Source: Vermamoeba vermiformis (lineage: Eukaryota > Tubulinea > Echinamoebida). Taken from it: a DNA stretch of 64,000 nucleotides. The first letter of the stretch is position 1. Each line of letters begins with the position of its first letter. A program made the position numbers and the translations under genes. Of this stretch, positions 22,590 through 38,841 are shown piece by piece. Location: contig JBEWZL010000260.1 of assembly GCA_045837725.1 (NCBI GenBank), positions 558,001-622,000 of the forward strand, given 5' to 3'. The notes below the pieces were generated by a model. It ran no database searches, had not been told where the DNA came from, and saw only the letters and a list, made by a program, of their open reading frames with translations.

Positions 22590-25500
22590 ATGGAACACGT
22601 TCCTAACAAACACGCATTTTCAAAAGTCGAAGAGCAAGTCCTGCACTTGTGGGACAAGTTAGATGCCTTTCAGACCTCCATCAAGCGAAGTTTGAAAGAG
22701 TACCAAGAAGGCAAGCGCAAATTATATTCATTTTACGATGGACCACCATTCGCCACTGGCCTACCGCACTACGGTCACATCCTGGCTGGCACGATCAAAG
22801 ATACGGTGACTCGTTACGCGCACATGACAGGCCACTACGTACCACGCCGCTTTGGCTGGGACTGTCACGGTCTGCCCGTGGAGTACGAGATTGATAAGAC
22901 AGAGGGCATTAGAACCAAGCAAGACGTGCTCAATATGGGCATTGATGTCTACAACGAGAAGTGTCGCTCTATTGTCATGCGCTACTCTAAGGAGTGGGAG
23001 AAGGTCGTCAAGCGATTGGGTCGTTGGATTGACTTTGAGCGCGATTACAAAACGATGGATCCGAGTTTCATGGAGAGCGTTTGGCACGTATTCTATAAGC
23101 TCTGGGAAAAGGAGTTGGTGTATCGTGGATTCAAGGTAGGTGTCGTACAGATTAATGCGTAAAATAATTCTACGTAATTTTTGAAATTTTTAAACAATAA
23201 TTTTTTTGATCCGGATCTGCTTTCGCTTTGAGAAATTTAACAGAACCTTAATTTCGATAATATTCCTAGGTAATGCCCTATTCTACTGGATGCACTACGC
23301 CGTTGTCTAATTTTGAGGCCGGTCAAGCCTACAAAGATACGCAAGATCCAGCCAGTAAGTTCTAGAACCCACCTGACCGCTTCTAATATGGCCTTACTAA
23401 TCTCATATCGCTAGTTGTCGTCAGTTTCCCCTTAGTCACCAAGCCCGATGTGTCTATGGTAGCTTGGACCACCACCCCGTGGACCTTGCCCAGCAACTTG
23501 GCGCTGTGCGTGAATCCAACCCTGATCTACGTGACAGTGCTCGACAAGGCCAGTGGTCGCAAATATGTGCTCTGTCAAGACCGCTTGACGCAGCTGTACA
23601 AAGACGAGCGCAAGAAGAAGGACGACGAGACTGTCGTGCCCATGCCCGATGAGACCGCCGAGTACAAGATCTTGGAGCGCGTACCGGGCACAGAGCTGGT
23701 CGGACTGCACTACACGCCCCTATTCGACCACCTCGCCAAACAAGACGCGCACTACCGCGATGTGTGCTACGTGGTGGTGTCCGACAACTTTGTGACGAGT
23801 GACAGCGGCACTGGTGTCGTGCACTGCGCCCCGACCTTTGGCGAGGACGATTACCGCGTGTGCATGGAGAACAAGCTGATCGTGCTAGACACCAAGGGCG
23901 TCAAGTACCTGCCGCAGCCCATCGACGACAACGGCCTGTTCCGCACGGAGGGTCAACTGCCGCAGCTGGATGGCATGTACGTGAAGGACGCGGACAAGAA
24001 GGTGATTGAGCTGTTGAAGCAGAGCGGCAGATTGGTGCAGCGCGGACAGTTGAATCACAGCTATCCGTTCTGCTGGCGCTCTGACACCCCGCTCCTCTAC
24101 CGCGCAGTGCCGAGCTGGTTCGTCAAGGTGACTGCACTCAAGTCGCGGCTGTTGGAGAACAACGAACAGACCTACTGGGTGCCCTCTTTCGTCAAGGAGA
24201 AGCGCTTCCACAACTGGCTGAAAGATGCGCGCGATTGGGCCATCAGTCGCAATCGCTTCTGGGGCACCCCTCTGCCGATCTGGACGAGCGAGGACGGCGA
24301 GGAGATTGTGGTGGTCAGATCGATCAAAGATCTGGAAGAGAGGTCCGGCGTGAGTGGCATCACAGATCTGCACCGCCACTTCATCGACAAGATCACCATC
24401 CCCTCGCAGCAGGGCAAGGGAGTGCTGCGACGCGTGGACGAAGTGTTCGACTGCTGGTTCGAGTCTGGCAGCATGCCCTACGCGCAACAACACTATCCGT
24501 TTGAGAACGACGAGCTGTTCAAGCAAGGATTCCCCGCTGACTTCATCGCAGAGGGCATCGATCAGACGCGCGGCTGGTTCTACACGCTGCTCGTCATCTC
24601 CACGGCCCTGTTCGACACACCGCCCTTCAAGAACTTGATTGTCAACGGTCTCGTGCTCGCAGCTGACGGCAAGAAGATGAGCAAGCGACTCAAGAACTAT
24701 CCAGATCCGCAAGATGTCATCAATCAGTACGGTGCTGATGCGCTGCGCTTGTACTTGATTGACTCGCCTGTCGTGCGCGCTGATTCGCTGCGCTTCGAAG
24801 AGAAGGGCGTGAAAGCGATCATCAACGACGTGTTCAATCGCTGGTTCAACGCCTATCGCTTGTTCGTGCAGAATGTGCTGCGCTTGAAGGGTGGCTTCAA
24901 GTACCAGCCCGAAGTGTTGAGTCAGAGTGCCAATGTGATGGACAAGTGGGTGCTGAGCAGCACGCAGAGCTTGATTCAGTTCGTCTCCGAAGAGATGAAG
25001 TACTATCGCCTCTACACCGTGGTGCCGCGACTCGTCAAGTACGTCAATCAGCTCGCCAATGTCTACGTGCGCTTCAATCGCGATCGATTCAAGGGCAAGC
25101 AAGGCCACGACGAGCAGCACATCGCGCTCAACGTGTTGCTGCAGGTCTTGCTCACGGTGGTGCGCACCATGGCCCCCTTCGCACCGTTCTTCACCGAGTC
25201 CATGTATCAGAACCTCAAGCACCTCTTGCCCGCCGCAGAGCAACAGGAGTCCGTGCACTTCTGCTCCTTCCCGACTGCAGACACCAAGCTCATGGACACC
25301 AAGATTGAGGACTCGGTGCAGCTCATGCTCGACTTGATTGAACTCGTGCGCACCATTCGCGACAAGAAGAAGATTGCCAGCAAGTTCCCCCTCGCCACAC
25401 TGGCCATCATCGGTGACGTCGATGAACAGACCTTCCACAGCTTGGAGCGCTACATCAAGAGCGAGGCCAATGTCAAGGAGATCAAGCTCACCAAGGACAA

Positions 25501-26329
25501 GAGTTCCTACGTGCAGTACACACCCTCGCTCAACTTTGCAGCACTCGGCAAGCGATTGAAGGGTGACATGCCCAAGGTGAAAGAGCTCGTCAGTGCCCTC
25601 ACGCGCGAGCAGATCCAAGACTTCCAGACCACTGGCAGCATGACCCTGCACGGCCACAACTTGACCTTGAACGACATCACCTTCAAGACCAGTTACGGTG
25701 GTGGTGCCGGTGAGGAAGAGGGTCGATGGGAAGCTGCGACCACCAACTCGCTGATCACGAGCACGAGCAGCGGTGAGCTCGAGGGCGAACAGAAGAGCAC
25801 ACTGCCCGATGTGTTGATCGTGCTGGACACACTGCTCACCGAAGAGTTCATTCACGAGGGCATCAGTCGCGAGGTCATGAATCGTGTGCAGCGATTGCGC
25901 AAACAAGCAGAGCTCGAGCCACACGACGAGGCGCAGTTCTTCTACCGCGTGGTGGCTGGCAAGGACAAGGACCAAGTGCTGCCCGCGCTGCTCAAGTACA
26001 CCAAGGACATTGAAGCACACACCAACTCGCGCCTCTACGCGCACACCAAGCAACACCCGCTCAATGTGCGCGTCGTCGAGTCCTCCACCGTGGTGTGGGG
26101 CTCACAATTCGAGCTGTGCATGTGCAGACCTGGCCTCGTGCTCACTGACAAGGCTCGCGCGGCATTTGGCGAAGAGTTTGCCACCAATTTGCAGACCTTG
26201 CTGCTGACACTGAACTACGAGCACAGCAAGAAACAGCTGGTGAGCAGCGGACAATTGACCCTCACTCTCGACAAGCGCACGGTCACTTTGAAGCTCAATG
26301 AAGATGTCACACTGCATCCTCAACCTTAA
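22590..26329 (+). CDS. IARS1: Cytosolic isoleucyl-tRNA synthetase
   Basis: Three exons: 22590-23135, 23270-23354 and 23415-26329. Together 1181 residues plus stop, close to cytosolic IleRS. The class I signature is PHYGHIL at about residue 60, with [15 protein letters not shown] after it. The CP1 editing domain includes [18 protein letters not shown] and [18 protein letters not shown]. The tRNA-synthetase catalytic end is [14 protein letters not shown]. WFTxY-type [10 protein letters not shown] and the anticodon-binding region follow, then a C-terminal extension ([20 protein letters not shown]). It charges tRNA-Ile in the cytosol. Codon choice is strongly GC-ending, as expected for high expression; a long open frame on the opposite strand is a by-product of that bias. 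Confidence 0.97.
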
Positions 26330-26398
26330 CTTATTGTAAATCACGCGTAGTTGTTCAAACAAGCACAATAAACCTCGTTTAATAACACTATTTATATA

Positions 26399-27994
26399 TC
26401 ACAATTTGATCGTTTTCAGCAGCTGATCTACAGCGGCAAGCTTCTCACACGGTGACAGTTTCTCGAACGGAACTCGATTCGCACGCGAGTGTGGGAAGTG
26501 ACGTCTGCATCAGAGATCAGTGCCATTACCAAAATAGGCAAGTATACTTACACGACTGAGGTGCGTACGATAGCTTTGCTCTTGTGCAAGGTCGATTGGT
26601 ACTGACCAACATCCGTGCGACACTTGATCACGTGGGCTAGAGTGTCCGCGCTCGGAGCTGGTGTCACGTGCTCGATAGACTTTCTATTTTTGGACAAGGG
26701 AGTACGGACCCGCACTTGCGCAGTGTCATCGCGCGGTCGCTTGACACCGACACTGACTTGAGTGCTGACTCGACCCATGCGCGTCACGTGCCAAGCGGGC
26801 TTGACAGACATTGCGCTAATTTATCGGGGTTAATCGGAGGTTGCAAATGACACGTGTCAAACTCTTACTTTTGCAGTGCCTCTTTGAGATCACTGGGCAG
26901 CCAATCCAGTGACAGGCCTTCGTTGTGACATTTGCAGTCCGAGCAGCAGTTTGACACGTGCACTTTGACACTTAGTTTGTCCAAGTCACTCATTGACAGC
27001 AGCTGCCCTTTGACACGTGCTGACTGGCCACTAGCTGCACCGCGTCAGTGGGCCACAGAGTTCAATCAGAGGCACATTACCTAACTTGGTAGCTCGTTCA
27101 TGAATGAGACTGTCGTACATCTGTTTGTACCCTTCTTTTTCCTTATTTGGATCGTTCAATCTTTGCAGCATTTCTGTTGGCAGTGAGTACAGTGCTCTAT
27201 ATTTAGCATGGTCTTACTTTGCTTCAATTCTTCCACGAGCACTTCCTCGATCACCAGTTGACACGTGTCATCAAGTGTCAATCGCTCAACTGCCGCGAGG
27301 GCACGTGATTTGACTCCTTGCATTTGGTTCAGCAGCGCAGACCACTGCTGTTCAATGGTGTTGATTCTGATTTTCAGTGAACGCGGTACAGCAGCGAGGG
27401 ATGGCCCTGGCGAGTACTGCAGCGCTAAAAATAGCTCAAAGGGGTGTTTGTAGGGCACCTCTGAGAGCAGCAACAACTCGAGACCTACCGCAGTAGTGTT
27501 ACCATCGCGTGCTAGTGAAACAGTACTGTTACCTGGCAGCAGATTGAGTAGTCTCTTCAGCGTACTGGCTTCAATTTGATTGCCGCGCAGATCTAGCTTG
27601 CGCAGCGTTTTGGACTCGGAGAACAGATCAACACTGCGCCAGTCTAAACTAGTTAGCAGTCTACGCAATGAAGTGGCTTACTGTAGTCGCGCAAGTCCAG
27701 GCTCATTAAATTCGGCAGCACACTCAGCAGATCCCCTTGCAAGACAGCGTGTGAGTACGCATCTGGCGCAACACCTAGCTTGTTTGCAACATTGGAGCGC
27801 GATAAATCGAGTATTTGTATCGTGCGGATGTCTATATGAGGTCCTACAACCTTCTGAACAACTTGTTGGTCGAGAGCTGGACCTGTCGATCTGCTACGAA
27901 TTTTCCTCCTTTCCTACGCATGAATTTGACTCGTTATAATTTATATATTGTATGCATAATATAATATATTTGACCATTGAATACGTACTGACAT
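26399..27994 (-). CDS. Leucine-rich-repeat protein with Cys-rich segment
   Basis: Seven or so exons from ATG 27994, whose first exon holds only Met-Ser, to the stop 26401-26399. LRR-like strands: IDIRTIQILDLSRSNVANKL, LLSVLPNLMSLDLRDY and KTLRKLDLRGNQIEASTLK. A helical middle includes YKQMYDSLIHERATKLASGQ, then a compact Cys cluster VSNCCSDCKCHNEG, then a basic region GVKRPRDDTAQVRVRT, and a final FEKLSPCEKLAAVDQLL. No family recognised beyond LRR. One junction uses the acceptor TTTAG after CTAAC, giving DYNWRSVDLF. Total is about 480 residues. Two TGACACGTGTCA sites lie in it, one in an intron (26848) and one in codons (27259). Confidence 0.65.
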
Positions 27995-28111
27995 ATTAAT
28001 ATTCTTTCAGAACGGGAATGCAAGTTTGAGCTAAGGAACTCGTTTATAAACAAATACAACACATTTATAATATCACAAATATAACAACAAGTTAATAGGC
28101 AGCACTATAGT

Positions 28112-28643
28112 CTATTTGAACTTGTGTTGTGTTCGGTTCATGTAGTTCTGCACTAACTGATGCTGTTTGGAGCGCAGAGCACGCAACGCAAAGCTCGACT
28201 GCATGTGCTTGAATACGAACAGCGAGCCCATTGCAGCTGAATAGGACACTGTATTAGTAGGGGAGGGGCGTGGTGATAACGTGATTTAAGTTAAAGGTTC
28301 CGTGGAGTCAATCTCGCGTTTTGAGTTAATAAAAATAAAATTCCTTTGCCATGAGAGCATCTTCATTAATTTTGTGTATTTGATATCGATATTAACTGCA
28401 TCGACCGTTGAATAAAAATAAAAATTAATTACGAAAATAATTTAAAATAGAATTCAAGCGAGATATGAATTAAAGCTCCAAATTAGTCGAAATAACAATC
28501 TATGCTGCTATTAATTATTATTAATTACCATAAACCGATGTAAAGCCTAAATAGACAAGTCTAACTGGATTTTCCTCAACTTCCTTCAAAATTCCTCCGA
28601 GAAAGCTGTCATTCGCTGGGGCTTCTTCCTTATTATCAGCCAT
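28112..28643 (-). CDS. HIG1-type small mitochondrial protein
   Basis: Two exons, 28643-28529 and 28236-28112, encode 79 residues. After an acidic start comes ENPVRLVYLGFTSVYAAMGS, LFVFKHMQSSFALRALRSKQ, then HQLVQNYMNR. The order NP, a hydrophobic span, then basic R-x3-Q-x4-Q matches the HIG1 domain in Rcf1-type cytochrome c oxidase/supercomplex factors. HIG1 proteins usually have two spans; the second is not clear here. The intron of about 290 bases is long for this window. Mitochondrial inner-membrane location is inferred from the family. Confidence 0.6.
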
Positions 28644-28896
28644 TGCTTAGTGTGCTACGTTACTGCTTGAAATTAAATTAATTTGCAATTTGGACAACAC
28701 AAAATATCTTTAACGGCAAGATCCGGTCAAATTTGGGTCAAACACAAAGCAACACCACAACGACCAAGCTTTTGATTTCGGTGCTAATGGGCCACATAAC
28801 TCAGTTAACTAATGTTGGAGGTAAAAAGACAAAATGTTTATTTTTGAGGTTTTAAAGTGGATCTCTCTTGTGGAGTCCTCGTTACAATTTGATTTC

Positions 28897-30949
28897 TTAG
28901 AGGCTAGCCTTCAAGACCTTCATATCATCTTCAATCTCAGCGGTGAGTTGTTGATAGGTCTTATCGAAAGAGGACATGTCACTCAAGGCAATCTTGTCCT
29001 TGCGCTGCTTGATCTTCTTGGTGCAGGTCTCTTTTTGACGACGTCTGCGCTCACGCTCTTTGTGCTCGACATTGCGAATGTGCGCGGCCAAGCCCTCAGA
29101 GAGCTCATCGAGCTGTGCCAAGAGGTTGTTGACGGAGTTGTCGTGCGCAGTCAAGCCGACCTCAGCGCGTTGAGCAGTGCTGTCCCACTTGTTCCAGTCA
29201 TTGCGCTCGTTGCTGATGAAGCTGCTGAATGTCTTGTCGAGGGCGAGGAGTTCAGCTTGACGCTCCTTGTTGATCTTCAAGTACTCGGTCAACAGGGTCT
29301 TGATGCGCTGGGCCTTCTCTTCGAGCTCAGCTTGCGAGACGGGCTTGATGGGCAGTTCAAAGCGGTTGTAGGCAATGAACACGAGCAACAGTGCCATGTA
29401 GCCTGCAATCAACAAGAGAGGTTCGCGCCACAGAGTGCCGCTGGGGAAGTGATAGCTGACTTGGAAGTGTTGACGGTGCTCGTGGACCACGTTGTACTTC
29501 TCGAGCACAACGACAGGTCTGCCAGTGGTGTCGAGGTAGGTCTTGACCACATCGCGGCCTTGCTTGTCGAAAGAGAAGGGCAAGTGCAAGCTGATCTGCG
29601 AGGCACCTTCGGGCAAAGTGACGCGAATGACGAGGTGTTCAATGACGAGGTCTTGCTTGTAGTCCTCAATCACGCTCATGTTCAACACGTGCAATGAGCT
29701 GTCCTTCACTGCGCGCGACAAGAAAGGAGCGGTGGGCAAGCTGTAGCCATAAGTGTACTCGGTCTTCCAGCCACCGAACAACGGGAATCTGGGCTGCAGT
29801 TCGAGGGAGTAGCCGCGCTCCGAGGCCTTCTCTTGCAAGAATGAAGTGCTGATGTTGCCGATCTCATCGCGATAATAGGCGTCCTTGAGCACAGTCTCGC
29901 GAGGCAAATAGAGATCAATGGACTTGACGCTGCCGACACCAGAGAGCGGGTTCATTTGATAGTCGAAGCGAGAGAACGAGTTCTTCAATGCCGCACCGCG
30001 GTGTTCAGCGACAGTGCGCTCTTCAACGGCGATGTTGCCCCAGTGCGAGACTTCAATGTCGCGCTCAACACGTGCCAACACCAAGAATGCAGCGGTGTTC
30101 TCAAAGTGCAAGCGAAGAGGAGCGGAGGCTGAGAGGGGCTGTTGCTGCGTGTAGGGGCCGAGAGTGACTTGCGAGCCCTTGACAGTCGCGCTGTACTTGT
30201 CGTGCTGCGAGTACGAGTGCACGACAGAGCTGGGCAACTTGACCGTGGTGGTGACGGACTTGACGGTGTAGGGCGAGGGCACTGAGTGACCTGCGTGGTC
30301 TTCGAAGGTGACTGACTGCTTCTCACCTTGATTGATCTTGGTCGGGAAGGGTGTCATCACGCGAGTGAAGATCTGCTTCAACACCACAACCACTTTAGCA
30401 TCTGCTGCCAGGTCTTGGGCCAAATTCACTTGGTATTCCACGAAGCTAATCACAACAAATTTAATATTGAGTTATTCAATAAATCAACATCACTGGCGGT
30501 AGTCAAACTAATTGAAAAAAATATCAAGAAAAAGTTTTCAATTAGCCTAATATTGCTTCAAAAAAAATATTGGATAATAATAACAACGTGTTTTGAATTG
30601 ATTACGTAATATTATAAAATGCATAAAGCAAAACAAAACAAACTTACTTCAATCCGTTAGATTTAACCACGTCACCACGAGTTAATCCTAAATTAGCACC
30701 ATTCTCTGTTGAAGCGGAGATATGAGCCAATTTTTTCGCTTGGTTCTCTTCCACCAAGACGAAGAAGTGCTTGGCAGATTGTTTGCCTTGATTCGCCACA
30801 GTGAACTTGGTAGTGTAGCGGGCCAATTGACTAGTCAAATCAATTGTTCTTTCAGCATTATCTACGACAATTCCGTCGTATTTTTGAGCTTGAATGCCAC
30901 TTAATAACAAAATAGAGGCAACAAGCAGAAAGCTGATGGTGTGCCTCAT
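28897..30949 (-). CDS. RPN1: Ribophorin I / OST1 oligosaccharyltransferase subunit
   Basis: Two exons give about 617 residues. The start ATG 30949 begins a signal peptide (RHTISFLLVASILLLSGIQA). The lumenal part includes VVDNAERTIDLTSQLARYTT, GPYTQQQPLSASAPLRLHFE, VSHWGNIAVEE, LQPRFPLFGGWKTEYTYGYS and the family's SHLPF-like LPEGASQISLHLPFSFDK. A membrane span follows (LLLIAGYMALLLVFIAYNRF) and a long charged cytosolic tail with coiled-coil character, longer than in yeast Ost1. This is a core subunit of the N-glycosylation complex in the ER. The intron near 30450-30650 joins GLNFVEYQ. Confidence 0.92.
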
Positions 30950-31195
30950 TATTTTTGAGCTAATTCCTTCTTAAAAGTAATAGGATCTATTAAATAAGGA
31001 AGGAAATTAATAAAATAAATATAGGCCTCTTTGTTTGATGGCTCAAAAAAAAAAAACAAACACCTCGCCTCAAATAAAATATCTTGTTCTGCGGGTCAAC
31101 GTCTGGTCAAACTTGCCCTGATCAACTGCAAGACGCTTTGTTTGGCTTTGTAAAGAAATATTTTTGCTTGTAAATTAACTACTGTCACATGACAA

Positions 31196-34690
<3,495 letters not shown>

Positions 34691-34893
34691 ACCACTAACT
34701 CTTTTCGTGTACTGGCGTCCTTGTTTATCGACAGGCCAACGATTGCCTCCCAAGTTGGAATAATTTGGGGAGTCAATTCACTGAATAGTTTGACTTTTTA
34801 TGACCGCGATGGCTGAAACGTGGAAAAATATCACGAACACGCAAAACTGTTCATCGTTCTTTTTTTTGTCTAGTCACTCATAAAACACCAACC

Positions 34894-36898
34894 ATGGCGT
34901 CAAAAGCGGGAGGAAGTAAGTTGGCGCTATGTTTGTGGTAATTATTGCATCTGAACTAATGAAATTTTTTAGTTCGATTTTTGAGCTTAATTAAGCCTTT
35001 TATGGCCATTGTTCCTGAAGTGCAGCAACCTGAAAAGAAGGTAATAAATACAATTAATATACGCAGCGAATAGATATTTACTTTACGCCGATCAGGTTCC
35101 CTTCAGAGAGAAAATGTTATGGACTGCCATCACTTTATTTATTTTCTTAGTTTGCTCTCAAATTCCTTTGTACGGTATTAGATCTACTAATTCTTCTGAT
35201 CCGTTCTACTGGATGAGAGTTATTTTGGCCAGTAACAGAGGTACTCTGATGGAACTCGGCATCAGCCCTATCGTTACTTCCGGTCTTGTTATGCAATTAC
35301 TTGCTGGCTCTAAAATCATTGAAGTCGATCAATCAAACAAGGAAGATAGAGCCTTATTTTCTGGCGCTCAAAAACGTAAGTAAAATTTTTGTTTTACAGA
35401 TTGAAAATTTTTAAATTTGCTGATTCACTCTCTATAAATTTATTGCATCTTCTACCGGTATTGTATATCTACATACACATTGAACTTTGCTATTTTTCTT
35501 ATTTCTGCATTTTTCTGTAATTTTGTATTTGACATCCACGTTTCCATTTTCTAACTCTCCTCTAGTTCTTGGTATGATCATCACTATTGGTCAAGGCAGT
35601 GCTTACGTATTGTCTGGCATGTACGGTGACATTAGCGAGCTCGGTCTTGGCACTGGTTTCATGATTGTCTTCCAACTCTTCGTTGCTGGCATTCTCGTCG
35701 TTTTGTTGGTACGTACTCGTTAATATTGTGGCTTCATTAATGCTGTCACGCACTTGAGCATCTCTCAATTAACTAATGTGCTGCTACAGGACGAGTTGTT
35801 GCAAAAGGGTTACGGTCTCGGCAGCGCTATCTCCTTGTTCATTGCCACCAACATTTGCGAGACCATTGTGTGGAAGTCATTCAGCCCTACCACCATCGGC
35901 ACTGCTAGCGGCATGCAATTCGAGGGTGCTGTCATTGCGCTCTTCCACTTGCTCGTCACCAAGTCTGACAAGTCCAAGGCTTTGCGCGAGGCTCTCTACA
36001 GACCCAACTTGCCCAACATCACCAACCTCTTGGCCACTGCTATTGTCTTCGTCGCTGTCGTCTTCTTGCAAGGCTTCCGTGTCGACATTCCCGTGCAACA
36101 CGAGAAGCAACGCGGTCAACGTGGCAGCTACCCCATCAAGTTGTTCTACACCAGCAACATTCCCATCATCTTGCAATCCGCTCTCGTCTCCAACTTGTAC
36201 TTCATCTCGCAACTCTTGTACAAGAGGTTCCCCACCAACTTCCTCATCAACCTCTTGGGTGCTTGGCGTGAGGTTGAAGGTCCCTATGCTGGTCAAGCTA
36301 TCCCTGTCGGTGGATTGGCTTACTACGTCTCTCCTCCTGGCTCTTTGCAAGAAGTGTTGTTGGATCCCTTCCACACCATCTTCTACTTGACCTTCGTCTT
36401 GGCTACTTGCGCCTTGTTCTCCAAGACTTGGATCGATGTCTCTGGCTCCAGCCCCTCTGATGTTGCCAAGCAACTCCGCGACCAACAAATGATTCAACCT
36501 GGTATGTACTTGACTGGCCCGCAACTTGTCACACGCGTCAATGCATTGTCACTTTGGCAGCGAGCAGTTGTCCCTCGTTCTGAGGCTCAACTCTCTGTAC
36601 TCGTTCGCCCATTCTCAATGCTATATACTATTATTATTAGCTGCAATCCTCGCGAATCTTTGCTAATATCGTCCCTCAAATAGGTTTCCGTCCCGAATCC
36701 ATGGAGCGTCAATTGCGTCGTTACATCCCCACCGCTGCCGCCTTTGGTGGTCTGTGCATTGGTGCTTTGTCTGTCTTCGCTGACTTTATGGGCGCTATTG
36801 GATCTGGCACTGGTATCTTGTTGGCTGTGACCACAATCTACCAATACTTCGAAGTGTTCGCCAAAGAGAGCGCTAGCACTGGTTTCAGTCTTTTCTAA
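34894..36898 (+). CDS. SEC61A: SEC61 translocon alpha subunit
   Basis: Seven exons encode about 475 residues. The short first exon is MASKAGG, then [37 protein letters not shown] span 1, and [20 protein letters not shown], the family's plug and TM2a-2b region. Later come [67 protein letters not shown], the ribosome-facing loop, and [20 protein letters not shown]. It forms the ER protein-conducting channel. The exons from 35788 on use strongly biased codons. Two short introns are near 36500-36690 and 35710-35790. Confidence 0.96.
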
Positions 36899-37013
36899 GT
36901 GACCCCTTTTAGTACTATTAATCCCGAATATAAAATATAATTACCCTGTTAACTTTCAATAAAACAAGCAGATCTGACTCTGTACAATTACCAATACAGT
37001 TGGTTGTTTATTG

Positions 37014-38481
37014 TTACGGCAGATTGATCTTGTCGACACAGTGGTAGTATCTGTTTGCATCGTATCTGCCGCGCTCACTGAGATGAAGAGCATCAATCTT
37101 GTGCTGGCCCAGTGACACCTGGCCGTACTGTGCTAAGATCGGACGTGCATCGAATGGTTTGCGAGCAGGGGTCTCGTCGTCATCTTCAGTAGTCTCTTTG
37201 CGATAGCGCGAGTTACACAGCGTGGCGTGGAGCTGCAGATCTAGATCAGCACACAACTCACGCGCTACGAACACTCACCTTGAGCTCTTTGCCTGGTTCA
37301 CTGTTCAGTCCTGCAGCGGCAAAGGACTCGGCGAGGAATTCTGCAGCGGTGAGTTAAGGGACAATAAGTACTATTGAGTAACACGTGTATATCATTCATG
37401 AATGTAAGGAGGATACTGCACAGCTTGGTCAGTCTATCAGTGGTGTTCGTGTCCTTCACTGCGGGAGTTATTAGTCTAATGTTCAACAATAGGACCGCAA
37501 CAAACCTTTCAAATAGAGCACATCAGCGCGCGAGGCATCCTCGGTCATCACGTCCAGTTCACCCACTTGCAGCACGAGCGAGCGAGTCTCGAGTATGTCG
37601 TACACTTGCGCGGAGATCTTCTTCATCAATGCTTTGGCGCGCTCAATCTAATGGCACAACTACAGTGTCAGTGATTCGCATGCAACGCGTCAGTTACGCA
37701 CCTCATCGCGCGAGAAGAGTTTGAGCATGAGCAGTGTGACGTGCATCGTGTCAGGACTGCCGAACAGCGAGGCCTCGACACCCTCTGCAGGCGTGGTGTC
37801 GCAGAACTGTTTGATCATCTCGCTGCGCACACCGCTCAACTTGGTCTTGAACTGCTCGCTGGTGAGGGGCAGTGACAAGAAGTGCGAATAGGGCAGTGAC
37901 TTGTGCGCTGCATCGCGTACGATGTCGAGTCTGGTGCGCGCATTGAGCACGGCAGTCTCATTAGGACCGCGTATAATCACTTCTTCCGATCCACTGTCAG
38001 CATTGGGTATGATAATGGTCGCCCCTGTTTCTTTTTGAATTTTCTAGCATGACATTAGAGCTAATGAGGTGAATGAGCGCAGGGCAAACGCACCTGTTTG
38101 GTAGCTCCTTTCTTGCCAATCAAAAATTTGTAATAAATGCTCGAGATATTAACTTTTGTAACAAAATTTCCATTGTCTAGCGTTATCGTGCAATCTATTT
38201 CATCGTTGTCATTGGAAGCTGGCGAAAAAATTCAGAATTAATTTTGCTATTTTGATTATGGGTGTGGGTTATTAATAATCGCTAAAATGCACTGTAACAA
38301 TAAATTTAAAATTATTTTTCATACTCTGGGCTGTAGCCTTGGTTGACTTCTTGTTTGTGTCAGTCGGTACAGACTTGGCCACGGCTCTAGGCAATGCCTT
38401 GGGCTTTCTAAACGGCAGTCCTTTCACTTGTATGATTTCAATGTCATCCTCGCCTGGTGCATCCATTGTTCGGTTGTGCAA
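37014..38481 (-). CDS. ASCC1: ASCC1-like protein (KH plus AKAP7/2H domain)
   Basis: About seven exons. ATG 38466 (MDAPGEDDIEIIQVKG) or ATG 38481 may start it. A KH domain has KVNISSIYYKFLIGKKGATK, the GxxG loop being GKKG. A 2H phosphoesterase-like domain follows: SHFLSLPLTSEQFKTKL, the first H-x-T as PDTMHVTLLMLKL, LVLQVGELDVMTEDASRADV, the second as LKLHATLCNSRYRKE, then FDARPILAQYGQVSLGQHKI and YYHCVDKI. ASCC1 is part of the ASCC complex acting in alkylation repair and ribosome quality control. Length is about 380 residues. It is divergent from the ATRIP-like gene. Confidence 0.85.
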
Positions 38482-38841
38482 ATAATAATTTGGTCGTTCG
38501 ATCGGTTCTCAGAAATTCGGATCGACCAAACTATCGACCACAAACACAACCAAGTTCCAATAACTTAATTACAAAGCATGGTTTATTGTAGTAGCGCTTG
38601 ATTTACAGTCATTTCCCTTTGGGTAAGCGAGATAGCGAAGTGAAGTTCAAATTGCGTGTTGATCTTCATTTGCGTGCCTACAAATTAATCTAATATTATT
38701 TTATTATATAGTTCGTAATTAGGTTCATTTTACAGAAGATCTATGATTGCTAACCAGGTCTGCGCATAAAATTAATTTTCTTGATAATTTAGCCTAACTC
38801 ACGCTTATTGCCACAAGGCAACAACACAGAGCGTTACGTCC
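38482..38841. other. Divergent promoter region between two genes
   Basis: It separates the starts of the ASCC1-like gene (minus) and the coiled-coil gene (plus), so it likely serves both. No frame or repeat is convincing. Confidence 0.4.

Noticed and set aside
23885-26056. A 723-codon open frame on the minus strand over the isoleucyl-tRNA synthetase gene
   Set aside because: It mirrors the GC-ending codons of IleRS, has repetitive Leu/Val/His/Glu make-up and no domain; a shadow frame.
28834-29697. A 287-codon plus-strand frame over ribophorin I
   Set aside because: Antisense of a strongly biased gene; the minus strand shows the clear family match.
35776-36524. Long alternative frames on both strands over SEC61A
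   Set aside because: Caused by codon bias in the large exon; the SEC61 frame explains the region.
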